DNA from: an uncultured Austwickia sp. | GTDB taxonomy: Bacteria > Actinomycetota > Actinomycetes > Actinomycetales > Dermatophilaceae | Direction of reading: 5' to 3' | Length of the DNA stretch: 7,136 bases | NCBI GenBank assembly: GCA_934678955.1 | Contig: CAKUSI010000183.1 | Span: 1 to 7,136, forward strand | In this document: positions 1 to 5,634 of the stretch, piece by piece | Layout: the number at the start of each line of letters is the position of its first letter | Position numbering within the stretch: position 1 is the first letter of the stretch | Notes under the pieces: model-generated | Seen by the model: the letters and a program-made list of their open reading frames with translations, nothing else | What the model was told of the DNA's origin: nothing | The model's database searches: none | Program-made: the position numbers and the translations under genes

Positions 1-547
1 GGATGGCGTCGGTCGACTCGGTCCACGAGGGCCGAGCGCCGTCCACCGCGACGTAGTCCACCCTCTCCCCGGTCACGAGGTAGGTCGCGCCGCTTTCCAT
101 CCCGCCGGAGGCGTCGACGAGCGCCGCCCCTGCAGTTTTTGTGCCAACCGTACGAATCGCCCAGTACTGCTCTCCCCGCGCGGGCGGGTCGACGGCCGCC
201 ACCGATGCCGCACGATCCAGCACGTCGGCCGCCGCTGGGGACGCGCCCAGCGGGCCGCCAGGCCCGGACGGTTCCCAGGGCACGCCCACCACGCCGTACA
301 CCACCGCTGCGGCCGCACCGGCGAGCGCCACATACAACACCCGACGCCTGCTCGGCCCGGTCCCCCGACGCGAATCGCGAATCGGCACAGCCTCGCCGGC
401 GATGCCCGAGGGACGCTCAGCGCTGGGCGACTCGTCCGGGGATTCGGTCAGGATGGCGGCGATCGCCCGATCGATGGTCGCCTCGTCGTATCCGGCCAGC
501 CCGGCCGCGGGGTCGGCGGCGCGCAGCCGCTGGTCGAAGGTGCTCAT
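1..547 (-). CDS. CU044_5270-like membrane protein downstream of ECF sigma factor (3' end outside window)
   Basis: The minus-strand frame is open from an ATG at 547-545 to the left edge, giving 182 residues with no stop. The N-terminal ~68 residues are hydrophilic and acidic (begins MSTFDQRLRAADPAAGL), followed by a basic SRRR anchor and one hydrophobic segment at about residues 70-88, then an exported part starting AAADVLDRAASVAA and PARGEQYWAIRT. This layout, and the ADVLDRAA...GQYW-type block after the membrane segment, match actinobacterial CU044_5270-type proteins, which are commonly encoded directly after ECF sigma factors. The start ATG overlaps the sigma factor stop (ATGA), so the two are probably translationally coupled. 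A role as a membrane partner or anti-sigma-like regulator of that sigma factor is inferred from position and topology. I see no ZAS-type zinc motif in the visible part. Confidence 0.75.
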   Translation of the reverse strand, partial: MSTFDQRLRAADPAAGLAGYDEATIDRAIAAILTESPDESPSAERPSGIAGEAVPIRDSRRGTGPSRRRVLYVALAGAAAAVVYGVVGVPWEPSGPGGPLGASPAAADVLDRAASVAAVDPPARGEQYWAIRTVGTKTAGAALVDASGGMESGATYLVTGERVDYVAVDGARPSWTESTDAI

Positions 548-1188
548 GGCTTCCTCTGGTTCTGCGATTCGATGGAAGGCGCCGACCCGGTCGGAATGGG
601 CTGCCCTGAAGGCTTGGATCGCATCGCTCGCGTCGGCGGACCCGCGTTCGCTTGCTCGCCATGTCCTCGGTCGCCCGCTCCGTCAGCACTGGCCAGCACT
701 GCTCTGGCGCGACGCCGGGCGCGGTGCAGACGTACGCGGGCCGCCACCGGAGTGCACCCCAAGACCTCCGCGATCCCGGCCGGCGCGAGGTCCTCCCAGG
801 CGGCGAGCATCAGGATCTCCGCGTCGCGTTCGGGGAGGTTGGACAGCACGTCCTGTACGAGCTCGCCGTCCTCGACCTCGCCGAACCGGTCGGCGCCATC
901 GCGCAGGTCAGCGCACCCGGCGAGCCGGGTCGTCAACCGGCGCTCCCGAGCCGCGCTGCGGCCGCGATGCAGTATGTGGAATCGCGCGGTGCGGTACAGC
1001 CAGGGCAGCGACGACTCCGGCACCTGATCACGGCGACGCCAGGCCGTCGTGAACACCTCCGCGACCACGTCGTCCGCGGCATCCGGGCCGACCCGGCGCA
1101 CGGCATACGACAGCACGGCCCGGTGGTGATCCCGGAAGACCTGCCGGAACCATGCCTCGTCGTGCGCGGCCTCGTCGTGCGCGGTCAT
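544..1188 (-). CDS. ECF-type RNA polymerase sigma factor (sigma-70 family)
   Basis: The product is 214 residues and would direct RNA polymerase to a specific promoter set. Sigma region 2 lies at about residues 12-80 (FRQVFRDHHRAVLSYAVRR, then DAADDVVAEVFTTAWRR and PWLYRTARF, the usual core-binding and -10 recognition helices). Region 4 lies at about 115-165 (LSNLPERDAEILML, then the helix-turn-helix GIAEVLGCTPVAARVRLHRARRR). There is no region 1 or 3, as expected for an ECF factor. The last ~50 residues form a low-complexity tail that the core fold does not need. The start at 1188 follows a GAAGAAGG ribosome binding site. Codons 3-12 contain a perfect 15-bp tandem duplication (AHDEA twice). 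The stop overlaps the next gene by ATGA. The signal sensed is unknown. Confidence 0.93.
   Translation of the reverse strand: MTAHDEAAHDEAWFRQVFRDHHRAVLSYAVRRVGPDAADDVVAEVFTTAWRRRDQVPESSLPWLYRTARFHILHRGRSAARERRLTTRLAGCADLRDGADRFGEVEDGELVQDVLSNLPERDAEILMLAAWEDLAPAGIAEVLGCTPVAARVRLHRARRRARAVLASADGAGDRGHGEQANAGPPTRAMRSKPSGQPIPTGSAPSIESQNQRKP
1154..1183. repeat. 15-bp perfect tandem duplication at the 5' end of the sigma factor gene
   Basis: The plus-strand word GCCTCGTCGTGCGCG occurs at 1154-1168 and again at 1169-1183. On the coding strand it repeats AHDEA and keeps the frame, adding five residues before region 2. Confidence 0.9.
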
Positions 1189-1253
1189 GCCCCCTTCTTC
1201 CCGGCTCCGGCGACATCGTTACACCCCGCGAGACCCTTCCACCGCGGAGGACC

Positions 1254-1276
1254 ACGTTTGCGGACCATAACGTTCC
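1254..1276 (-). promoter_or_regulatory. Candidate ECF-type promoter of the sigma factor gene
   Basis: On the minus strand GGAAC (1276-1272) is followed 15 nt later by CGT (1256-1254), about 65 nt before the sigma factor ATG. A GGAAC -35 with a CGT-containing -10 is typical of ECF-dependent promoters, so autoregulation is plausible. The same stretch has three ACGT cores (1254, 1270, 1281), one inside the palindrome AACGTT, so it may instead be an operator. A GTAAC motif nearer the ATG (about 1218-1222) is an alternative -35. All of this is motif-level inference. Confidence 0.3.
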
Positions 1277-1370
1277 CGAAACGTCTTCTTGCGCTTGGTA
1301 ACTCGCTTCCGTCCCAGACGATGGGGCCGCTGATGATGCAAGAAGTCCACGTCGTGAAGGGGTGAGCGCG

Positions 1371-2528
1371 GTGAAGGCGGTCAAGGTGGCTGGCATCGGG
1401 GTGGCGGCCCTGGTCCTCCTGCCGGTCCTGCCGATCGTGCTGGTCGCCTGGGGGGTATACCGGCTCAAGAGCCCCAAGCGCCCAGGGGCAGGTGGTATGG
1501 GCTCCGCCAAGGGTGGTCCGATCGTTGCCGTCATCGGCGGCCTGCTGTTGGCGGCCATCATGTGGCCCGCGCTGCTCTCCGGAAACGATCCGGCGTCGGT
1601 GGCCGCGGAACCGGCGGCCGGTCCGCCGAGGTCCGCCGAGTCAGGCACCTCTCCATCGCACAACGAATCGCCTTCGCACGACGGATCCTCGTCTCCTGAT
1701 GAGGCCGATTCGCCGACCGGCGATTCTCGCGCCGAAGCCAGCGCCGCGCACAGCAAGGATACCGACTCCCCCGCGCAGGGCACGACACGCGACCTCGGCG
1801 CCACCGCAGGCCAGGGGGTTCTCGTACCCGTCGTCAGCGTCAGCGACGGAGACACCATCCGCGTGCGAGTCGGCGGCGTCACCGAACGCGTCCGCATCAT
1901 CGGCATAGACACCCCGGAGCTCACGGGCAACGAATGTTATGCCCAACAGGCAGCCAGCGAGATGCAGTCGCTCGTGCAAAGCAAGTCCGTGCGCATCGCT
2001 GCGGACCCGACGCAGGACGACCGGGATCGGTACGGCCGCCTCCTGCGCCACGTCAGCCTCGAGGACGGCCGGTTGGTCGGCGAGGTCATGCTCGAAGGCG
2101 GTTACGGGCGTGAATACACGTACGCCGCTCCCTACGAGCACCAGGCGCGCTACCGCGCGGCGCAGGCGAGGGCCCAATCTGCCGGACTCGGTCTCTGGGG
2201 GGCCGGCTGCGCTGGCGCAGCCGCCACCTCGGCGCCCACGCCGCAGCCCGCAGGCACCGCCACTCCTCACTCCCCAGCCAACCCGAGACCGTCATCCACA
2301 AGCGCCACGCCGAAGCCGTCGGTGGCCCCGAAGCCGCCGATCGCCCAGCCAGCGCCGAGCGGCAGCTGCACCATCAAGGGCAATATCAGCAGCAAGGGCG
2401 AGAAGATCTACCACGTGCCTGGGGGACGCTCCTACGCTGAGACCAAGATCGACCCGTCCAAGGGAGAGCGCTGGTTCTGCAGCACCAGCGAAGCGGTCGC
2501 CGCCGGGTGGCGCGCCGCCCTTCGCTGA
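1371..2528 (+). CDS. Membrane-anchored thermonuclease-family (SNase-fold) protein with C-terminal Cys module
   Basis: The product is 385 residues from the GTG at 1371, chosen because GAAGGGG at 1356-1362 lies 8 nt upstream; the in-frame GTG at 1362 abuts that site. Two hydrophobic segments (about residues 8-28 and 50-69) are followed by an Ser/Asp/Glu/Pro-rich linker to about 150, then a staphylococcal-nuclease-like domain at about 153-280. It has DGDT (159-162), RIIGIDTPE (Arg175 and Glu183 correspond to SNase Arg35 and Glu43) and DRYGR (Arg223 corresponds to Arg87), so the catalytic set is intact. A Pro/Ala/Thr linker leads to a ~50-residue C-terminal module ([32 protein letters not shown]) that recurs after SNase domains in actinobacteria; I recall the name 'sunset domain' but am not certain. 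Expected activity is phosphodiester cleavage of DNA/RNA, probably extracytoplasmic. The gene is divergent from the sigma factor and may be in its regulon. Confidence 0.88.
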   Translation: MKAVKVAGIGVAALVLLPVLPIVLVAWGVYRLKSPKRPGAGGMGSAKGGPIVAVIGGLLLAAIMWPALLSGNDPASVAAEPAAGPPRSAESGTSPSHNESPSHDGSSSPDEADSPTGDSRAEASAAHSKDTDSPAQGTTRDLGATAGQGVLVPVVSVSDGDTIRVRVGGVTERVRIIGIDTPELTGNECYAQQAASEMQSLVQSKSVRIAADPTQDDRDRYGRLLRHVSLEDGRLVGEVMLEGGYGREYTYAAPYEHQARYRAAQARAQSAGLGLWGAGCAGAAATSAPTPQPAGTATPHSPANPRPSSTSATPKPSVAPKPPIAQPAPSGSCTIKGNISSKGEKIYHVPGGRSYAETKIDPSKGERWFCSTSEAVAAGWRAALR

Positions 2529-2530
2529 GC

Positions 2531-2571
2531 AGACCAGTTGCCCCGCTGCCCGGCGGGCGGGGCGGAGGTCT
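2531..2571 (+). terminator. Nested stem-loop directly after the thermonuclease gene
   Basis: Outer arms AGACC (2531-2535) and GGTCT (2567-2571) enclose inner arms CCCCGC (2541-2546) and GCGGGG (2557-2562). It starts 3 nt after the stop codon. No T-tract follows, so it would be a GC-rich actinobacterial-type terminator or 3' stabiliser. Confidence 0.45.
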
Positions 2572-2595
2572 CGTTCACGAGCACCGCTTCCTGTC

Positions 2596-2629
2596 CGGTC
2601 GCGCCCGGGTGAGAGTGGGGGCGCGACCG
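2596..2629 (+). terminator. Perfect 11-bp stem hairpin downstream of the thermonuclease gene
   Basis: CGGTCGCGCCC (2596-2606) and GGGCGCGACCG (2619-2629) are exact reverse complements around a 12-nt loop. This is the strongest hairpin in the 2529-2813 gap. No T-run follows. It may be the main terminator of the upstream gene, or part of a structured RNA with the neighbouring stems. Confidence 0.5.
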
Positions 2630-2630
2630 A

Positions 2631-2684
2631 CATGTGAGGGAGGAACAGGTGAACTCACGGTAGACAGTGACGGACCCTCACGTG
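2631..2684. other. Long inverted repeat (10-bp arms) in the thermonuclease-xth gap
   Basis: CATGTGAGGG (2631-2640) pairs with CCCTCACGTG (2675-2684), with one G-T wobble. The 34-nt interior contains a smaller GTGA/TCAC repeat and a GGAGG followed by a GTG that opens only four codons. It sits 1 nt after the preceding hairpin. No known riboswitch consensus was recognised. From 2685 to about 2790 I see nothing further. Confidence 0.4.
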
Positions 2685-2800
2685 GGTGATTCGCCCGGGT
2701 TTTCGCCGAGACGCGACGTGACGAGGGGGCCGGGACGCCGGGAAGCCGGGACGAGGAACGTGTGAGCCGGGCCGCGGTCCGACGAGATCTCCCGCGCCGA

Positions 2801-2813
2801 TACGGTGGCCGGC
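2801..2813 (+). promoter_or_regulatory. Probable -10 element of a leaderless xth transcript
   Basis: TACGGT (2801-2806) fits a TANNNT -10 and ends 7 nt before the ATG at 2814, placing transcription start at or next to the initiation codon. There is no Shine-Dalgarno sequence before the ATG. This spacing is the usual signature of leaderless mRNAs in actinobacteria. The -35 region is weak. Confidence 0.6.
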
Positions 2814-3674
2814 ATGCGCGTCGCCACCTTCAACATCAACGGGATCCGAGCGGCGCAGCGGAGGGGTTTCGAGGACTGGCTCGGCCAGCGGGACTGCGAC
2901 GTCGTGGCCCTGCAGGAGCTGCGCTGCCCCGCCGACGCGGTGCCCGACGGCGTGTTCGCGGACTACCACCTCACCTACGACCCCGGCACGATCCCCGGCC
3001 GCAACGGCGTGGCCGTGCTCACACGCCGGCCCCCGACCGCCATACGAATGTGGGCGTCCGCGCCCCCGCGGGCCCGCGAGCTGCGGCCCTTCGCGCTGGA
3101 AGGGCGCTACGTCGAGGTGGACCTGGCCGATGCCCCCGTGACGATCGCGAACCTCTACCTGCCCAAGGGTGGGCTGCCGGCGCACCTGCAGGATCCGCGC
3201 CGGATGCGCGAGGCGCCCGACGGGGGCGTCAAGCACGCCCGGAAGATGCGCTTCCTCGCCGGGTTCGCTCGCCACGTCACGGACGCTCGGCGGGCAGCCG
3301 CTCGGGAGGGCCGCGAGTTCCTGCTGCTGGGCGACCTGAACGTGGCCCATACCCGGCACGACGTCGCGAACTGGAGACACAACCAGTCCAGCGAGGGGTT
3401 CCTGCCCGAGGAGCGGGCGTGGTTGGACGCTGTGGTCGGGCCGCGTCGGCTCGTGGACGTCGTACGGCGCCTGCACCCCGACCGCGACGGCTCGTACTCG
3501 TGGTGGAGCTGGATGGGCCAGGCCTTCGCCAAGGACGCGGGGTGGCGCATCGATTACCACCTGGCGACACCGCGACTGGCCCGCGCGGCGACCAGCGCTG
3601 GGACTGACCGGGATCCGGCGCCCGATGCGCGGATCAGCGACCACGCCCCGGTCGTGGTGGACTACGACCTCTGA
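2814..3674 (+). CDS. xth: Exodeoxyribonuclease III / AP endonuclease (ExoIII family)
   Basis: The product is 286 residues, normal for ExoIII. It cleaves DNA 5' of abasic sites and removes 3'-blocking groups in base excision repair in the cytoplasm. The whole endonuclease/exonuclease/phosphatase fold is visible: MRVATFNINGIRAA (Asn7), VALQELRC (Glu35, metal ligand), NLYLPKG (Tyr115), LLGDLNVAH (Asp174, Asn176), WRIDYHLATP (Asp247) and ISDHAPVVVDY (Asp276-His277 catalytic pair). The NWRHNQSSEGFLPEERAWL stretch is the usual DNA-binding block of this family. ATG 2814 is preferred to the GTG at 2805 because that GTG lies inside the predicted -10 and the family begins M-R-V/I-A-T-x-N. The gene appears monocistronic and convergent with metA. 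Confidence 0.95.
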   Translation: MRVATFNINGIRAAQRRGFEDWLGQRDCDVVALQELRCPADAVPDGVFADYHLTYDPGTIPGRNGVAVLTRRPPTAIRMWASAPPRARELRPFALEGRYVEVDLADAPVTIANLYLPKGGLPAHLQDPRRMREAPDGGVKHARKMRFLAGFARHVTDARRAAAREGREFLLLGDLNVAHTRHDVANWRHNQSSEGFLPEERAWLDAVVGPRRLVDVVRRLHPDRDGSYSWWSWMGQAFAKDAGWRIDYHLATPRLARAATSAGTDRDPAPDARISDHAPVVVDYDL

Positions 3675-3700
3675 GGCATGGACCGCCGCGACGCCCCTCT

Positions 3701-3858
3701 CCGACCGGGACCCGCCGCGGCGCCCCTCCCCGACCGGGACCCGCCTCCCCGATCAGGGCCCGCCGCCCCGACCAGGACTCGCCTCTCCGATCAAGACTCG
3801 CGCCCCATCAAGTCTCGCTCCCGACCCGGACTCGCTTCCCCGATCGAGACACAGGCTC
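3701..3858. repeat. Degenerate 19-bp tandem repeat array
   Basis: Copies of a unit close to CCGAYCRGGACYCGCCTCC begin at 3730, 3749, 3768, 3787, 3805 (shortened), 3821 and 3840, a 19-nt period apart from two indels. A further copy at 3701 is separated by extra sequence. Further copies begin at 3995, 4014, 4157, 4175 and 4194 inside the larger repeats. Nineteen is not a multiple of three, so the array is unlikely to be coding. Confidence 0.85.
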
Positions 3859-3937
3859 TTCGGCGGGGAACGCGCCATATGAGCGCCCAGGCCGAACACC
3901 CCCAGTCCAGATCGAGCAATCGAGTCCGCGCCGAGGA
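3823..3937. repeat. 115-bp intergenic repeat, copy A
   Basis: First of three equal-length copies (A 3823-3937, B 3997-4111, C 4177-4291). It starts in the 19-bp array, continues through CGATCGAGACACAG, an ATGAGCGCCC block and an AGTCCAGATCGAGCAATCG block. By hand count about 13 of 115 positions differ from copy C, with no indels. Confidence 0.85.
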
Positions 3938-3965
3938 CCCATACCCGGAATCGACGCCAACCCCC

Positions 3966-4111
3966 GCCCCCGACGGCCACCGCGACGCCCCTCCCCGACC
4001 AGGACTCGCTTCCCCGATCGAGACACAGATTCTTCGGCGAGAAACGCACTGTATGAGCGCCCAGACCGAACAGTCTGGGTCCACATCGAAAAGCCGAGTC
4101 ACCACCGAGGA
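3966..4111. repeat. 115-bp intergenic repeat, copy B, with shared 35-bp upstream block
   Basis: The 115-bp unit is 3997-4111. It is preceded by a 35-bp block (3966-4000) repeated exactly before copy C at 4128-4162. Positions 3997-4062 are identical to 4177-4242 in copy C (66 bp); the second half diverges. Confidence 0.85.
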
Positions 4112-4127
4112 ACCCCTACCAACCGCC

Positions 4128-4291
4128 GCCCCCGACGGCCACCGCGACGCCCCTCCCCGACCCGGACCCGCCTCCCGACCAGGACTCGCTTCCCCGATCG
4201 AGACACAGATTCTTCGGCGAGAAACGCACTGTATGAGCGCCCCGGCCGAACACCCCCAGTCCAGGTCGAGCAATCGAGTCCCCGCCACGGA
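4128..4291. repeat. 115-bp intergenic repeat, copy C, with shared upstream block
   Basis: The 115-bp unit is 4177-4291. Compared with copy B, an extra 18 bp lies between the 35-bp block and the unit; it is one more degenerate copy of the short tandem repeat. The first half matches copy B perfectly and the second half matches copy A. The rest of 3675-4384 holds no gene I can support. Confidence 0.85.
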
Positions 4292-4355
4292 ACCGAGTCA
4301 CCATCAAGGAGCCAGGCCAGCGGCCCCAGCACCCAAGCTCGCATCCCGCCGGCCA

Positions 4356-4372
4356 GGCTCCGCCGCGGAGCC
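4356..4372 (-). terminator. Hairpin just after the metA stop
   Basis: GGCTCCG and CGGAGCC form a perfect 7-bp stem with a 3-nt loop, 12 nt beyond the metA stop in its transcription direction. There is no T-tract. Being symmetrical it could also act on xth-side transcripts. Confidence 0.5.
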
Positions 4373-4388
4373 GGGTCAGCCGGGTCAG
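4371..4388. repeat. 9-bp tandem duplication spanning the metA stop codon
   Basis: CCGGGTCAG occurs at 4371-4379 and 4380-4388. The second copy contains the metA stop (TCA on the plus strand, 4385-4387), so the first copy duplicates the stop-codon triplet one unit downstream in another frame. Confidence 0.8.
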
Positions 4389-5305
4389 CGGCGGATCGCG
4401 CTGCGGTCGTACGGGGTCCCTTGGTACACGCAGTGGTTCAGCCAGTTGGCGTACAGCAGGAACGCGTGCGAGCGCCAGGTCACCCTCGGGTGCACGGACG
4501 GGTCGTCCCCCGGGAAGTAGTTGCGCGGCACCTCGATCGGCAGACCCCGGGCGACGTCCCGCTCGTACTCCAGCCGGAGCGTGTCGCGCTCGTACTCCGG
4601 GTGCCCGGTCACATAGAACCGCCGCCCGTCGGTCGTCCCCGCCAGGTAGACCCCCGCCTCCGGCGACACCGCCAGCAGCTCCAGCTCTGCGACCGACTCG
4701 ATCTCCTCGGCGCGAATCTCGGTGTGCCGCGAGTGCGGCGCCGGAAACACCTCGTCGAATCCCGACAGGATCGGCGCCCTCGGATTGCATACCTGGTGGT
4801 CAAAGACGCCGAACATCTTGGCCGGCAGCTCGTACTTGCCGATCCCGTAATGCCGATACAGACCCGCCTGCGCACTCCAACAGACGTGCAGGGTCGAGTA
4901 GACGTGGTCCTCGCTCCAGTCGAGGACCTCGCACAGCTCGTCCCAGTACGTGACCTCCTCGAACGGCAGCAGCTCCACGGGCGCACCCGTCACCACCAAC
5001 CCGTCGAACCGGTCGTCGGCGATCTCATCGAACGTCGTGTAGAACGACTCCAGGTGCTCCGGCGGCGTGTTCTTGGACGTGTGCGACCCCATGTGCAGCA
5101 GCGTGATCTCGGTCTGCAGGGGCGAGTTGCCGAGCAGCCGCAGCAGATGGGTCTCGGTGGCGATCTTGGTCGGCATCAGGTTGACGATGACGATGCGCAG
5201 CGGACGTATGTCCTGGCTGAGCGCGCGATCGTCCGTCATGACGAACACGTTCTCCGCCTCGAGCACCCCCCGCGCGGGCAGATCCCGCGGGATGTTGACC
5301 GGCAT
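4385..5305 (-). CDS. metA: Homoserine O-acyltransferase (MetA family), predicted acetyl-CoA dependent
   Basis: The product is 306 residues, full length. It acylates homoserine, the committed step of methionine synthesis from aspartate, in the cytoplasm. The start is ATG 5305 (MPVNIPRDLPARGVL), because GGAGGAAGGG lies 6 nt upstream; an in-frame ATG at 5323 has no comparable site. Family landmarks fall at E. coli numbering: Lys47 in MPTK, nucleophile Cys142 in STLHVCWSAQAGLY, His235 and Glu237 in VTGHPEYE, and Arg249. Residue 111 is Glu (GAPVELLPF). In characterised MetA enzymes Glu111 (Bacillus cereus type) goes with acetyl-CoA and Gly111 (E. coli type) with succinyl-CoA, so I predict O-acetylhomoserine as product. 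It lies downstream of metP-metS on the same strand, across a 329-bp spacer that may carry its own control region. Confidence 0.95.
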   Translation of the reverse strand: MPVNIPRDLPARGVLEAENVFVMTDDRALSQDIRPLRIVIVNLMPTKIATETHLLRLLGNSPLQTEITLLHMGSHTSKNTPPEHLESFYTTFDEIADDRFDGLVVTGAPVELLPFEEVTYWDELCEVLDWSEDHVYSTLHVCWSAQAGLYRHYGIGKYELPAKMFGVFDHQVCNPRAPILSGFDEVFPAPHSRHTEIRAEEIESVAELELLAVSPEAGVYLAGTTDGRRFYVTGHPEYERDTLRLEYERDVARGLPIEVPRNYFPGDDPSVHPRVTWRSHAFLLYANWLNHCVYQGTPYDRSAIRR

Positions 5306-5364
5306 CGCAGTCCCTTCCTCCACTCATACGCGCCCACGCGCGTCGCGCCTCACCACCGACCTGA

Positions 5365-5398
5365 CGTGACGGACGAGACGTATGTCTCCCACGTCACG
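5365..5398 (-). promoter_or_regulatory. Nested inverted repeat upstream of metA (candidate operator or leader hairpin)
   Basis: Outer arms CGTGACG (5365-5371) and CGTCACG (5392-5398) are exact reverse complements. Three unpaired bases on each side lead to inner arms GAGAC (5375-5379) and GTCTC (5384-5388) around GTAT. The element is 34 nt with coincident centres and lies 60-93 nt before the metA ATG. That symmetry suits a dimeric repressor site; as RNA it would be a 7+5 bp hairpin. No regulator is identified. Confidence 0.5.
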
Positions 5399-5482
5399 CG
5401 TCGAGGCACCGTGCACGATTGTCCCTGGTGACCCAGTCGGCGCGCACCGCGGGATCCGTCTACGAAACGGCACCTCAGCCCG

Positions 5483-5538
5483 GCGCGACCCCTCTGGTAT
5501 GCCCGGCGGCCCTAGTAGGCCCGTCGCGACCCTCTGGC
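5483..5538. repeat. Imperfect direct repeat in the metA upstream region
   Basis: CGCGACCCCTCTGG (from 5484) recurs as CGCGACCCTCTGG (from 5525), 41 nt apart, each followed by a related GCCCGGCG / GCCTGGCG stretch. Spacing is near four helical turns. Function unknown. Confidence 0.55.
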
Positions 5539-5604
5539 AGGCCTGGCGCGACGCGCCGGAACGCGCAGTCCCCCCGTGGAACGCCCAACCCACCCCAGCA
5601 GACC

Positions 5605-5616
5605 CCGGGCCCCCGG
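5605..5616 (-). terminator. Weak GC-rich dyad after metS
   Basis: CCGGG and CCCGG with a 2-nt centre lie 18-30 nt beyond the metS stop. The loop is too short for a good hairpin and there is no T-tract, so it is only a weak candidate for ending the metPS transcript. Confidence 0.2.
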
Positions 5617-5634
5617 ATACGGCCGCGCCTTCGC

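Larger units (their letters stand above)
5306..5634. other. metS-metA intergenic region, no gene
   Basis: This 329-bp spacer holds the metA ribosome binding site (5312-5321), the nested inverted repeat at 5365-5398, an imperfect direct repeat (about 5483-5499 and 5525-5538) and GC-rich small dyads (GGCGCG/CGCGCC at 5545-5557). Short open frames here lack ribosome binding sites and recognisable products. I did not find SAM-I or SAM-IV riboswitch core motifs or an unambiguous -35/-10 pair. Confidence 0.6.

Noticed and set aside
141..1052. 303-residue plus-strand open frame
   Set aside because: It is antisense to the sigma factor and membrane protein genes, is Pro/Arg/Ala-rich without any family motif, and has no ribosome binding site.
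1028..1930. 300-residue minus-strand open frame
   Set aside because: It overlaps the thermonuclease gene antisense and the sigma factor gene in another frame; low-complexity composition typical of GC-rich shadow frames.
2655..3644. 329-residue minus-strand open frame
   Set aside because: Antisense to xth, whose full set of catalytic motifs is on the plus strand.
3791..4288. Minus-strand frame with repeated CVSIGEASPGR peptides
   Set aside because: Same repeat DNA read on the other strand; its repetition follows from the DNA repeats and no domain is recognisable.
3701..4291. CRISPR array
   Set aside because: The short repeats are contiguous without unique spacers, degenerate, and the long units are too long and uneven.
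3678..4520. Plus-strand frame with repeated GLASPIETQ...MSA peptides
   Set aside because: The long repeats are 174 and 180 bp apart and so preserve frame, but the 19-bp array does not. Differences between copies are largely nonsynonymous, there is no convincing ribosome binding site, and it runs into metA antisense. Treated as non-coding repeats.
4421..5431. 336-residue plus-strand open frame
   Set aside because: Antisense to metA, which has complete active-site residues at family positions.
5306..5634. SAM riboswitch upstream of metA
   Set aside because: I could not find the SAM-I or SAM-IV core motifs; only dyads are present.
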